In this document: positions 1 to 9,900 of the stretch, one piece after another
Layout: every line of letters starts with the position of its first letter
Numbering within the stretch: position 1 is the stretch's first letter
Assembly (NCBI GenBank): GCA_002371705.1
Contig: DFGI01000066.1
Span: forward strand, 79,814-143,813
DNA: 64,000 bases
Origin: Bacteroidales bacterium UBA3754
Lineage (GTDB): Bacteria; Bacteroidota; Bacteroidia; Bacteroidales; UBA1715
Direction of reading: 5' to 3'
The notes under the pieces: model-generated
The model's input: only the letters and a program-made list of their open reading frames with translations
What the model was told of the DNA's origin: nothing
Database searches by the model: none
Position numbers and translations under genes: made by a program

Positions 1-1
1 G

Positions 2-3000
2 GCGGAACCTGTTGGTGGCGCATTTTCATTGAATGGTAGTGAAATAACTTCTTTCAATCCGGCAGATGCAAACATTGGTGAAAATACGATTTCGTATAGT
101 GTAACGGTGAGTGGTTGCAAAGGTGTCGCTTCGAAAACGGTTGTTGTAAATGCAGCTCCAACAATAGACTTGAGTGGTGTTAAAACAGAGGTGTGCACAG
201 GTGCAGAAGTCGCTTTAACGCCAACAACCGGAGTTTGGAAAGGTACAGGTGTTTCAGGTTCCACATTCTCATCGTCAGCTGACGGAACGTACACGCTAAC
301 ATACACGGAAACTCAAAACGGCTGCTCAGCTTCAGAATCGGTTGATGTTACTGTTTTGAACACAAAGGCTCCAACTGTCACATCGGCAAATGTGGAAGTG
401 AATGGCGCGGTTCCTGCATTGCAGGCGTTGGCTGCTGGAACCATAAATTGGTATGAGTCGTTGACGGGCAGTTCGTTATCAACGGGTGCAAAATATACTC
501 CAGCAGTTTCAACAGCAACGGAAACTGTTTATACATATTATGTAAGTAATACGGAAAAAGGTTGTGAAAGCGAAAAAGTTCCTGTAACATTGACAGTTAC
601 GTCTTGTACAACTGAAGCGCCAACAATTGCTGCTGTTGATGCTGTTTGCGAAGGAAGCGCATTCCCTACTTTGACGGCTGTGGGTACAAATATTACGTGG
701 TATGATGCTATTACAGGTGGCACAAAACTTGAATCGGGCTCGTCATACAAACCGACAAAAGAAGGAACGTATTATGCTTCACAAAATCCAGGTTGCGAAG
801 GACCGCGCGCGATGGTGAAAGTTGATGTGAAAGCAAAACCATCAGCTCCGGAAGTACAAGGCGCAAGCTCATGCGAAGGTGCGCAACTTGTAGCTATGAC
901 ATCAACAGAATCAGTGAATTGGTATCTTGATAAATCATCGGCGGCAGTCGCTACTGATGCCAAAACATATACTCCAACTTCTTTGGAAAAAACCACCACA
1001 TTCTATGTGAATAGAACCGAAAACGGTTGTACGTCTGATTTTAGAGAGGTGGTTTACTCAATAACTCCGAAACCATCAGCACCAGTTGCCGATGTAAGAA
1101 AAATTTGCTTTGGAAATGACTATGATTATTATGTGCGTGTGACCGGAGGAACAATTGCTGGCGGAACATTACAATGGTACAATGATAAGAATCTGCCGTT
1201 AGGCACGGAAACAATACAGGAAGTGTCGGTTCCTGATAATGTGACTGAAACCACAATTATTGCCTATACTGTTTCACAAACCGTTGACGGATGCGCTAGT
1301 TCGATGGCTACGGCAATGCTGTATGTGAATCCGTTGCCAACTCCGAAAATTCTTGATTTGAAGGCTTCGTATTGCTCTGATTCGAATGAAAAAGTTACTC
1401 TGTCGTCAGATTTACAAGGTGGCGATTTTATGATTGACAATTCGTTTAAGGATTCATTTATTCCAAGTCAGATGTCGAAAGGCGCACATAAGGTATTGTA
1501 TGTATATGAAGATAAAAATGAGTGTTATGGTGAAACAGAACAAGTTTTCAGTGTTGAGGATTGTTCGGCTCCAGATGTTAAAATATTGACGTTAAACGCA
1601 TCATCACTTACACTTTTGAAAAATCAGGATTATTCTGATTTTATCGTAACGATTCAACCGCAAGATGCACCACAAACTGTTTCGTGGTCTTCGTCAAATC
1701 CATCGGCTGTAACGGTTGACACAGATGGAACATTGCATGCTGTTGGCGTTGGCGATGCTATAATAACTGTTACATCAACCTATACTGACTCGAAGAGTGC
1801 GCAATGTATGGTTACGGTAATTGCTCCTGCTGAGGCGGTTACATTTACTAATAGCGAACCATTGACGGTTGAAGAAGGTGGTTTCATTGATTTGTCGAAG
1901 TTTATGGAAATAAAACCAGAAAAGGCTTCGGTAGAAAGTGTTACGTGGTCGATTGTATCATCGGATGCCACAATATCGAAAGATGGTGTGTTGGCTGCTG
2001 GAATTGTTTCGGCTGATACTGATGTGGAGGTTACGGTGAAAGTTACTTCGGTTGATGGTTCCATGGTTTCTGGCAAAGTTACTGTGACGATTGTGAAATC
2101 TTGTAGTTTGTCAGCTCCGACGGTCGCAAATGCTACTCAATCAATCTGTACGGGCGACGATGCGGTGACGTTCTCGGCTACTGGCGATGCTATTGCGGAT
2201 TGGATTTGGTTGGATGCAAACAATGAAGTTATTGGCGATAAAAATACGTTTACAACCGCAAACGCGGGTACATATTATGTATATCAGAAGTTTGGTGATT
2301 GCGCAGGTGCAAAAACAAAGGTTACACTTGCGGTGAATGCTCTTCCAAAAGTTTCTGTTTCGTTGGCAAGTTCGTTCTGCTCTGATGAATTAATCATTGT
2401 AAACTTGCAGTCGGGACAAGCTGGCGGAGTGTTTATGGTTGATGGAAAGAAACAGGATAGTTTCAATCCATCGGAAATGACAATTGGAAAACATACCGTT
2501 GATTATTCCTACACTGACGCAAATGGTTGTACTGGAACAACACAAGCCGTATTTACTATTGATGACTGCTCGTTGCCTCCTGTGACTTCGGTTGTGTTGA
2601 ACGAAACGTCGTTGACTATGGAAAAAGGAGAAAGCACCGTGCTTACAACAACAATAAAACCAGCGGAATCTCCTCAAACAGTTACATGGAAATCGTCAGA
2701 CCCAACAGTTGCCACTGTTGACGCAAACGGAAAAATACAGGCGGTTGGTCGAGGAACGGCAACAATTACGGCAACATCAACATATACAGCCTCGCAATCG
2801 GCAAGTTGCACGGTTACAGTCCTTTCTCCATTATCTTCGGTTTCTTTCGCACACGAAGGAAGCATTCAGTTGATGGAAGGCAAGAGTGTGAATTTGTCCC
2901 AATATTTGGTTATCAATCCGTCTGATGCTGTTATTCAGTCAATTGTGTGGTCGTCGTCGTCGAACGCAGTGACGGTGGTTGATGGAAGAGCAACAGCTGG

Positions 3001-4150
3001 TTCTGTTGCGGTTGAAACGACGGTTGGCGTTACAGTGACTGTGACATCGGCAGAAGGCACGGTGAAAACGGCAACGATACCTGTGGTTGTTTCTCCGTTT
3101 ACAATTGACTTGAGCGCGTTGAATAAGAAAATCATAGAAGCAATGACTACGATTGCTGAAAATGAAAGTAAGAAGGGGGTAAATGTTGGTAATATACCAC
3201 TGGCAAGTTTCGAAATCCTTCAAAATGCTATTAATCAAGCTAATGAACTCGTTGCTAATCCACCATCAGAGCAAAGCACTGTGGATGCGCAGACAATTTT
3301 GTTGAATTCAGCGATAAAGGATTTCTTGAATTCGGAAATTCCAAACAAAGTTACGGATATTTCGTTCGAGGAAACTGTTGTTCACTTGGTTGTGGGCGAA
3401 GAATTCATACCAAAAGCTATGTTTGCTCCGCAGGGCGCTCATTCCGACTTGATTTGGTCGTCGTCGAATTCGGATGTGGTGAGAGTATATGGCTCAGGTA
3501 AGGTTGTTGCACAACAGCCTGGTAGTGTTGCCGTTACGGCTGCTTTGCCAACAAATATGACAATTTCCGCCCGCATCATTATAATTGTTTCCGAGGTTCC
3601 GAAATTGGTGTCAATTTCTATGAATAAATTAGGTAATCAGTTGGAATTCTTGTTTACCGAAAAAATGGCAGAACCTGACCCAGAGGTATATACCGACTTG
3701 TACGCATACGGAAACGATGTGGCAATCTACAATGTGATGGATATTTATGTTGACAAGAAAAATCCGAAAAAATTGATTGCTGTAATCGGTGGATTTATTG
3801 ATGATCCTACTGATGTGTGCGTGATTTACAAAGGAAATTCAATCAAATCGGTTGATGGTGGTGTTGCTTCGAACTTTGAATATTTCTTGGGAAAAACGGC
3901 TATCAACGATGTTGTGTCCGACCAAATAATTGCATATCCGAGCATTGCCACAATTTCGGTTACTGTGGCTGGAATTTCGGCTGGCGACCGCGTGACAGTG
4001 GTTTCAATAAACGGAAATGTGGTTGATTCACGCATTGCAACGGGCGATACAGAGGTGATTCCCACTTCACAATTAGTTGCAGGAACGTACTATGTGATTG
4101 TTTACAAGGCCAACGCAATTGTGGCTCGAAAAGGTTTTGTAAAGAAATAG
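2..4150 (+). CDS. Giant Ig-like repeat surface protein with T9SS sorting domain (5' partial)
   Basis: The frame is open to the left edge of the window (in-frame codons from base 2), so the N-terminus and signal peptide lie outside; the TTG at 29 is not a credible start. About 1380 residues are visible. The first 500 are cysteine-containing Ig-like modules of the kind common in Bacteroidota adhesins (recurring WYD/WYES and GTYY patterns). Group 2 bacterial Ig-like domains (Big_2) begin near residues 520, 855 and 1110, with typical VTWSSSNP and ATITVTSTY strings. A helical FIVAR-like segment lies near residues 1030-1105. The last 80 residues form a type A T9SS sorting domain (GDRVTVVSINGNVV, then LVAGTYYVIVY and a Lys-Lys end). 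It is probably exported through T9SS and attached to the cell surface as an adhesin or structural protein. No enzymatic motif is visible. Confidence 0.9.
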   Translation, partial: AEPVGGAFSLNGSEITSFNPADANIGENTISYSVTVSGCKGVASKTVVVNAAPTIDLSGVKTEVCTGAEVALTPTTGVWKGTGVSGSTFSSSADGTYTLTYTETQNGCSASESVDVTVLNTKAPTVTSANVEVNGAVPALQALAAGTINWYESLTGSSLSTGAKYTPAVSTATETVYTYYVSNTEKGCESEKVPVTLTVTSCTTEAPTIAAVDAVCEGSAFPTLTAVGTNITWYDAITGGTKLESGSSYKPTKEGTYYASQNPGCEGPRAMVKVDVKAKPSAPEVQGASSCEGAQLVAMTSTESVNWYLDKSSAAVATDAKTYTPTSLEKTTTFYVNRTENGCTSDFREVVYSITPKPSAPVADVRKICFGNDYDYYVRVTGGTIAGGTLQWYNDKNLPLGTETIQEVSVPDNVTETTIIAYTVSQTVDGCASSMATAMLYVNPLPTPKILDLKASYCSDSNEKVTLSSDLQGGDFMIDNSFKDSFIPSQMSKGAHKVLYVYEDKNECYGETEQVFSVEDCSAPDVKILTLNASSLTLLKNQDYSDFIVTIQPQDAPQTVSWSSSNPSAVTVDTDGTLHAVGVGDAIITVTSTYTDSKSAQCMVTVIAPAEAVTFTNSEPLTVEEGGFIDLSKFMEIKPEKASVESVTWSIVSSDATISKDGVLAAGIVSADTDVEVTVKVTSVDGSMVSGKVTVTIVKSCSLSAPTVANATQSICTGDDAVTFSATGDAIADWIWLDANNEVIGDKNTFTTANAGTYYVYQKFGDCAGAKTKVTLAVNALPKVSVSLASSFCSDELIIVNLQSGQAGGVFMVDGKKQDSFNPSEMTIGKHTVDYSYTDANGCTGTTQAVFTIDDCSLPPVTSVVLNETSLTMEKGESTVLTTTIKPAESPQTVTWKSSDPTVATVDANGKIQAVGRGTATITATSTYTASQSASCTVTVLSPLSSVSFAHEGSIQLMEGKSVNLSQYLVINPSDAVIQSIVWSSSSNAVTVVDGRATAGSVAVETTVGVTVTVTSAEGTVKTATIPVVVSPFTIDLSALNKKIIEAMTTIAENESKKGVNVGNIPLASFEILQNAINQANELVANPPSEQSTVDAQTILLNSAIKDFLNSEIPNKVTDISFEETVVHLVVGEEFIPKAMFAPQGAHSDLIWSSSNSDVVRVYGSGKVVAQQPGSVAVTAALPTNMTISARIIIIVSEVPKLVSISMNKLGNQLEFLFTEKMAEPDPEVYTDLYAYGNDVAIYNVMDIYVDKKNPKKLIAVIGGFIDDPTDVCVIYKGNSIKSVDGGVASNFEYFLGKTAINDVVSDQIIAYPSIATISVTVAGISAGDRVTVVSINGNVVDSRIATGDTEVIPTSQLVAGTYYVIVYKANAIVARKGFVKK

Positions 4151-4170
4151 TTGATAAGTAAATGAATTGA

Positions 4171-4204
4171 AAAGGCTATCCAATCGGGTAGCCTTTTATT
4201 TTTG
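4171..4204 (+). terminator. Rho-independent terminator of the Ig-like protein gene
   Basis: An 8-bp stem AAAGGCTA/TAGCCTTT is extended by T:G and CC/GG pairs around an AATC loop and followed by TTATTTTT. It lies 20 bases after the stop codon. Confidence 0.85.
4197..4204 (+). promoter_or_regulatory. Putative -7 element TATTTTTG for the 4219 gene
   Basis: Matches the Bacteroidota -7 consensus TAnnTTTG and lies 14 bases before the ATG at 4219, overlapping the T-run of the preceding terminator. No good -33 TTG was found at the usual spacing. Confidence 0.45.
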
Positions 4205-4218
4205 TAAAAAATACTATT

Positions 4219-5364
4219 ATGAAACGTTTTGGTTATTTGTTTTTATTTCTTTTGGTTTCTGTGTTTGCTGGCGCACAAATTAGAACTGCCACCGATGTGA
4301 AAAATACTTTTTCGTCGAGAAATTCTATGAACAACAAATTGGAATTCCCGTTGGAAAGCGTGTTGAGCCAGTTCAACCTTGATTTGACCAACCTAAAAGG
4401 TTTTGTTAAAACTGTGAAATACACCGAGTCGGGCAAAGAATGGTGTACATGTTATTTTAACAATAAAAATCAAATTGAGCGCATCGCAAACGGTGAAAAG
4501 GATTTGTGCAAGTTTGTGTATAACACCCAAAATCAGTTGGAAATCATACAAATGGAAACACAAATCATAGCGAAAACCTACGACAAAAAAGGAAATGTGT
4601 TGAGCGAAGCGTTACTTTATCCAGCGAAGAAAAATGATTTTAATCAGTCAACACAAAAAAAGGTAAAACTGACAACGTCAGGAAATTACATTTACACAAA
4701 TGCGTGGCAGATTGTGCCTGATAGCGTTGAAAAAGTGTATTTGTACGAGATGGGCGCAAATGGAAGTTCGAAGGCGTGGGCGGTAGAACGAATTTGTTTG
4801 TATGAATATGCTGGCAACGGCAGAATGACGAAAAAACTTGAAACTTCAACCGACAAGGCTCGTGAGTCGTTGTATGAATTTACTTATAAAAAAGGCGTAT
4901 TGAGCCAGCAAGTCAAAACATACACGAATATGAATATGATTGAAAGTACGCTTTATACATACGAAAATGGTCGTTTGGTAAAAGCTATGAAAGGATATTT
5001 CAAATATGTGGCAAAACGGAAAGTTATGGAATTAAGTTCCGAAAAGAACACGATGAAATATGACGATAAAGGAAATCTGATTGAATACGTGAGCGAGGAT
5101 ACGCGCAGATACGATTTTTGCTCTATGCAATATGATGACAACCAGCGAATTGTGAAAGTTGATAAGCGTCGTGAGGATACCACTATGGAACCGATGTGCG
5201 AGTATAAATACGATGACCATAATTATATTGTGGAAAGCGTGAAAAACGAAGTGAAAGTAACCTACGAATACACGTACGATTACAACAACAACTGGACAAA
5301 ACAAACAATGAGCAAAGAAGGCGTTGAGCCGCTTGTCCGGACACGTACCATTGAATACCGTTAG
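4219..5364 (+). CDS. Secreted YD/RHS-like repeat protein, function unknown
   Basis: A 381-residue protein with a clear signal peptide (MKRFGYLFLFLLVSVFAGAQ, cleavage after AGA or AQ). The rest consists of short tyrosine-rich beta-hairpin repeats of the form YDxKGNxx, YExxGRLVK and YDDNQRIVK, which resemble degenerate YD/RHS wrapping repeats. The RHS core motif and a C-terminal toxin-like region are absent, as is a T9SS sorting domain, so the final location (periplasm or outer-membrane face) is open. Its stop overlaps the 3' end of folP on the other strand by 4 bp. It sits 1.1 kb upstream of the RHS locus, but folP intervenes on the opposite strand, so a functional link is only a suggestion. 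No specific family was recognised. Confidence 0.75.
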   Translation: MKRFGYLFLFLLVSVFAGAQIRTATDVKNTFSSRNSMNNKLEFPLESVLSQFNLDLTNLKGFVKTVKYTESGKEWCTCYFNNKNQIERIANGEKDLCKFVYNTQNQLEIIQMETQIIAKTYDKKGNVLSEALLYPAKKNDFNQSTQKKVKLTTSGNYIYTNAWQIVPDSVEKVYLYEMGANGSSKAWAVERICLYEYAGNGRMTKKLETSTDKARESLYEFTYKKGVLSQQVKTYTNMNMIESTLYTYENGRLVKAMKGYFKYVAKRKVMELSSEKNTMKYDDKGNLIEYVSEDTRRYDFCSMQYDDNQRIVKVDKRREDTTMEPMCEYKYDDHNYIVESVKNEVKVTYEYTYDYNNNWTKQTMSKEGVEPLVRTRTIEYR

Positions 5365-6215
5365 AGTTGCGATGTGATTCGCACGGCCTCGCAGGCTTCG
5401 GCAACATCGTGTACACGGATGATGTTCGCTCCTTTGAGCAGAGCAATTGTATTGAGCACGGTGGTTCCGTTGAGCGCTTCGGCTGCGGTGCAGTCCAGCA
5501 CTTTTTGAATCATTGATTTTCTGGAAATGCCCACCAAAACGGGGTAACCCAAATGGGTGAAACGTTCCAGTTGGTTCATCAGTTCATAGTTCTGTTGCAC
5601 AGTTTTTCCAAAACCAAATCCTGGGTCAAGAATAAATTGGTTTCGGTTGAGAACGTTTGCTGTAGCAATTTTTGTTTTGAAAAAATCCAAAATCTCATCA
5701 ACAACATTCTGATAGTGAGGATTTTTCTGCATGGTTTGCGGCGTTCCTTGCATGTGCATACACACATACGGCAAATTGTGTTGAATGGAAAACGGAATCA
5801 TATTTTCGTCGAAATTGCCGCCGGAAATATCGTTAACCATTATCGTTCCATAAAAATCCAAAACTTTTTCGATTACCGAAAGGCGGAACGTGTCAATGGA
5901 AACAAGAATATTGGGAAAGTCGTTCTTAATAATTTGCAGGACTTTTTTCAGACGGTTAAATTCTTCTGTTTCAGATACATCGTCGGCACCAGGGCGCGAT
6001 GAATATGCTCCTACATCAATTATATCGGCACCTTGCCGAAGCATTTCCTCCAAACGGTGCGCAATTGCCCGTTCCGAAGTGTATGTCCCGCCGTCGTAGA
6101 ACGAATCGGGGGTTACGTTGAGAATCCCCATAACTTTGGGCGAAGTATATTCAATAGTTTCCCACATCATTGTTGTAATAATTTTTCCAAAGATATTGAT
6201 TGTTGGGGATTTCAT
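5361..6215 (-). CDS. folP: Dihydropteroate synthase
   Basis: Condenses 6-hydroxymethyl-7,8-dihydropterin pyrophosphate with p-aminobenzoate to form dihydropteroate in cytoplasmic folate synthesis. The 284 residues show the family signatures in order: GILNVTPDSF near residue 30, the DVGAYSSRPGA loop near 67, DISGGNFD near 128, DPGFGFGKT near 198, GISRKS near 229 and IRVHDV near 266. The length is normal. The ATG at 6215 gives a slightly long N-terminus; the MM pair at residues 16-17 is a possible later start. It overlaps the 4219 gene tail to tail and stands alone. folK and folE occur elsewhere in the window, so the folate pathway is dispersed. Confidence 0.96.
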   Translation of the reverse strand: MKSPTINIFGKIITTMMWETIEYTSPKVMGILNVTPDSFYDGGTYTSERAIAHRLEEMLRQGADIIDVGAYSSRPGADDVSETEEFNRLKKVLQIIKNDFPNILVSIDTFRLSVIEKVLDFYGTIMVNDISGGNFDENMIPFSIQHNLPYVCMHMQGTPQTMQKNPHYQNVVDEILDFFKTKIATANVLNRNQFILDPGFGFGKTVQQNYELMNQLERFTHLGYPVLVGISRKSMIQKVLDCTAAEALNGTTVLNTIALLKGANIIRVHDVAEACEAVRITSQL

Positions 6216-6413
6216 AAACGTTCTTTTTTATAAATAATTGAAATTTTAGTTATCGTTGGATTTGTTACAATGATGTTGACTGGGAAAAGGTAAAAAAGAT
6301 GTGTCCTCAGCAGTGGTTTAATGCGTTGTATTATAGTGAAATAGGCTTAGTGTAAAAATTACACTAACAAAAAATTATTGGCAAAAATATTTTTATTGCA
6401 AAAATTTATATAC

Positions 6414-6421
6414 TAAATTTG
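6414..6421 (+). promoter_or_regulatory. -7 element TAAATTTG upstream of the RHS locus
   Basis: Perfect TAnnTTTG match 32 bases before the ATG at 6454. A TTG at 6396-6398 gives a short 15-bp spacer. The surrounding 6230-6450 stretch is AT-rich and holds no gene. This is probably the promoter for the small YD protein and the RHS toxin behind it. Confidence 0.6.
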
Positions 6422-6453
6422 CGTCGTTATGTCAAAACTATCTAAAAAGAAGA

Positions 6454-6906
6454 ATGAAAATCTTACATTTTACATTAAAAGCATTTCTTTTGATTTCAGT
6501 ATCAATGCTATGTGTTACAAATCTGGTGGCTCAAGTGTCCTACCAATACGACAACAACGGGAACAGAACTGCAAAAGTGATTGTGCTAAACACGTTGAAA
6601 AACAATGATTTCGCAGAGATGGAAGCCGACAATGATGATTCTATCGTATTCGACGACAAACTTGGGGAATCATCTGTAAAGATTTATCCAAATCCGACAA
6701 AGGGTTTGTTGCGCGTTGATATTCAAAATGAATCTGAAATATCAGGTTTCATAGAAATCGTAAACAATGTCGGAAAAACTATCTGCAAGACCTCAGATAT
6801 ATCGTTGGAAAACCAACTGGATTTGTCAAACCAACCCAATGGCGTTTATGTGATGCGAATCGTTGTAAACGGGAAAACAAGCACGTGGAAAATAATTAAA
6901 GAATAA
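6454..6906 (+). CDS. Small secreted YD-motif protein with T9SS sorting domain, partner of the RHS toxin
   Basis: 150 residues: a signal peptide (residues 1-26, ending NLVAQ), then one YD-type motif (SYQYDNNGNRTAKVIVL), a short acidic linker, and a complete type A T9SS sorting domain from about residue 70 (SVKIYPNPTKGLLRVDI, then LSNQPNGVYVMRIVVNGK). It ends 16 bases before the RHS toxin start and is almost certainly co-transcribed with it. The toxin has a signal peptide but no sorting domain, so this protein may serve as an anchor, escort or surface-attachment partner; that is inference. From memory, similar mini-YD-plus-sorting-domain genes sit in front of RHS genes in other Bacteroidota, which suggests a conserved unit rather than a decay product. 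Confidence 0.85.
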   Translation: MKILHFTLKAFLLISVSMLCVTNLVAQVSYQYDNNGNRTAKVIVLNTLKNNDFAEMEADNDDSIVFDDKLGESSVKIYPNPTKGLLRVDIQNESEISGFIEIVNNVGKTICKTSDISLENQLDLSNQPNGVYVMRIVVNGKTSTWKIIKE

Positions 6907-6922
6907 ACAAAGCCGTAAAATT

Positions 6923-9900
6923 ATGAAACTAACAAGATTATCCGCAACAGTCGTGTTGTTATTGAGTGGAATAGTTGCCCGTTCGCAATATGAGGTTGGA
7001 GAACTCAATGGAGCGTTTGCTGTAAACGAAATGGGTGCTGCAACGTATTCTCTACCGTTTGATATACCTGAAGGTATAAATGGAATGCAACCTTCTTTAG
7101 GTTTGGTTTATAACAGTCAAAGTGGTAATGGTGTGGCTGGAATGGGAATGTCGATTTCAGGATTGTCGGTGATAAGTCGAACCCCAAAAGACAAATTTCA
7201 CGATGGAGAATCTAAAGGTCTTTCCTATTCTCCATCAGATGCGTATGCAAAGGATGGTGTGCGAATGTTGTTAAAATCGGGAACAGAGGGTGCTGATGGT
7301 GCGATTTACAATGTCGAGGGAATGCCGTACGATGATATAACATTGGTTGGAAGTGGTTCGTCTCAATATTTTGTTGCAAATCTTCCAGATGGGAAAAAGG
7401 CGTATTATGGCAAAAAAACGAAATTCCCATCATCTGGTAGTACACCTTGCGTTTGGTATTTAGACAAAATCGAGGATGTGTATGATAATGTTATTACATA
7501 TAATTACACGACAAATGGTAACTGTGTGTATTTATCAAGTGTAGTCTATGGCACGAACGAGAGGGAAGCTACTAGTTTTTCTGCAAATGTTGAATTTTCA
7601 TACGAAAATCGAACTGATACGGTAAAAACAGCCATTTACGGTAAAAAATGTAATATGTGTCGGAGGTTGAAAAATATAACAGTGAAAACAACAAAAATAT
7701 CAACCACAACGACTTGGTACATATACAATTTGATATATCAGAATACTGATGCATTTTCACGACTGAAAACAGTTACGAAAGCATATGGTTCAGTGAAAAT
7801 TCCTCCAGTGACGTTTTCTTGGAATACGTTATCGGGATTTTATATGCAGAAAAGAGATATAAATGATTTTGGAAAAGTATATCTAACTAGTGAAAATAAA
7901 GAAGTTAGTGGTTCAGATAGGTCGAATCAATATTTCTTTTCTGGTGATTTTTTAGGCAAAGGTAAACAAGACTTAGTTGTCGCCACCACATACAACGGTA
8001 ATACGTATCTCAATGTCTATGAGTTTGGGAGCGACAACAAATTTCGAGTCGTGTCAAATAACAAAGTAACTGCTGATCCTATTGATTATATGCAACTTGG
8101 AAACTATGTGGCAGACCTTGATGGAAACGGTTACAACAAGATTGTGTTACCATACACCAATGGTATGCGCTTTGATGTTTATGCGAGCGATAATATGACA
8201 TGGATAGCTCCGAATTATATTGACGGTACTTCTTCCACCATTAATGCAGAAAACAACGTCAAACTAATGTCGAAAGTATTCACAGCCCCACTATCCACAG
8301 AATGCGTCCCAGCCCATACGCTTGCCGATTTTTATAATTGCGGTAAAATGCAAGTCGCTTTTATTGAAACATTGCCAAGTTCAAATGGCAAGTATAATTT
8401 AAAATTATTAATGAAAAACAGCAATGGCGGGCAAATGACACGTAGCATGCAAATGTCGTTTGAAAGCTATCCCAAGCGATTGATTGCCCACGACTTCAAT
8501 GGCGACGGCATGCAGGACTTACTTGTGTTGTGTAGAACAGGTTATGCGATATACTTTAACCAAAGCACTACAGAAGGTGTTTTGCCATTTAAGGAAACAG
8601 AAAGCATTAAAATTTATGACGGTTCTTTGTTCAATGGACAAAACATACAAATAGGTGATTTCAATGGAGACGGATTGTTGGACTTCATTGTTGAAACGAA
8701 GGGTGAGGACAATTGGTATTTCCTTCTCGGCAATGGAGATGGCACCTTTTTCAGAAAACTTGCATGCAATATCCCAGATGTTGGAGATAAAAGCTATACT
8801 GAACGCGACAACGATAAACTTCAATGTACAGTCATTGATTTTGACAATGATGGAAAACAGGATGTGATTATAACCAAAGCATTTTATGAGAAAAAAACGC
8901 AGTGGTTTCCAAAAAAAGAATGGGGAGAGTATAAGGAAACATACACTTATTGGATGCGTTCCACAGGGAATTCTTTGGTTCTGCACAAGAAAACAACAAC
9001 CACAAATGCAAACGATGCTTTGCCTGGACATATAGTCGTTGCAGATTTTAATGGAGACGGGTATGAGGAGATTTTGAATTTTGGAAGTGATATACTCAAT
9101 GCATCGTCCTCTGCTATGTCGTGGAAATTATATTCCTCATCACGTTCTATGGTCCCGTCATTAAATAAAATCATAGGAATCTCCACAGCAAATTACGGAA
9201 CGACAACCTCAATCTCATATGCTTCGCTGACAGATACGTCAGTCTATACGAGTGAAACAGGGAGTTCCTTTCCTCTGGTTGATGTGACATGTCCTATTCA
9301 TGTTGTGAAACAATCCACACAAAATGCAGGGGGGGATTCGTACCCAAAAGATTATACGTATGCTGGATTACGTGTACATCTACGCGGAAGAGGATTACTT
9401 GGTTTTAAAACGATGTCTGTTTATGACGAAGTCCACGATGAACGGGTCACTACAACAATTACAAACTTGAACTCAGAGTTTTTTATTCCAACGGAAGTTG
9501 TAACGACGACAAATGTTGCGGGAAACGAAAGCAGTTCAAAAACAACATTAACTGTGGCAAAACGTGGAACCAAGAACTATTTTTCATACCCTTTTCGTGT
9601 GGAACAGATTGATATTTATGGAAATAAAACCACTATACAGAATACGTTCGACACAGAATATGGTTACCAAACGAATCAATATATCAGCTATGGTACGGGA
9701 AACAATATGTATAAACAAACATCCGATTCGTTGTTTGTGAAAGTTGGCGGCGTATATAAGCCCCAAATTGTTGTCGAAACTCAAAAGCACAAGGATGCTT
9801 CCTCCACATTCTCTGTAAAAACACTTTATGAATACGACACTAAAGGCGCGGTGGTGAAAACTACGGAATATGCCAATACCATTCCGAACTACCACGCCTA

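Noticed and set aside
29..31. TTG at 29 as the start of the Ig-like protein
   Set aside because: The frame is open to base 2 and reads as Ig-like domain sequence, so the gene begins outside the window.
5553..6002. 149-codon forward frame opposite folP
   Set aside because: folP on the other strand has all family motifs; this is its antisense shadow.
8519..9031. 170-codon reverse frame in the RHS toxin
   Set aside because: Covers the FG-GAP region of a clear forward gene; no promoter or domain.
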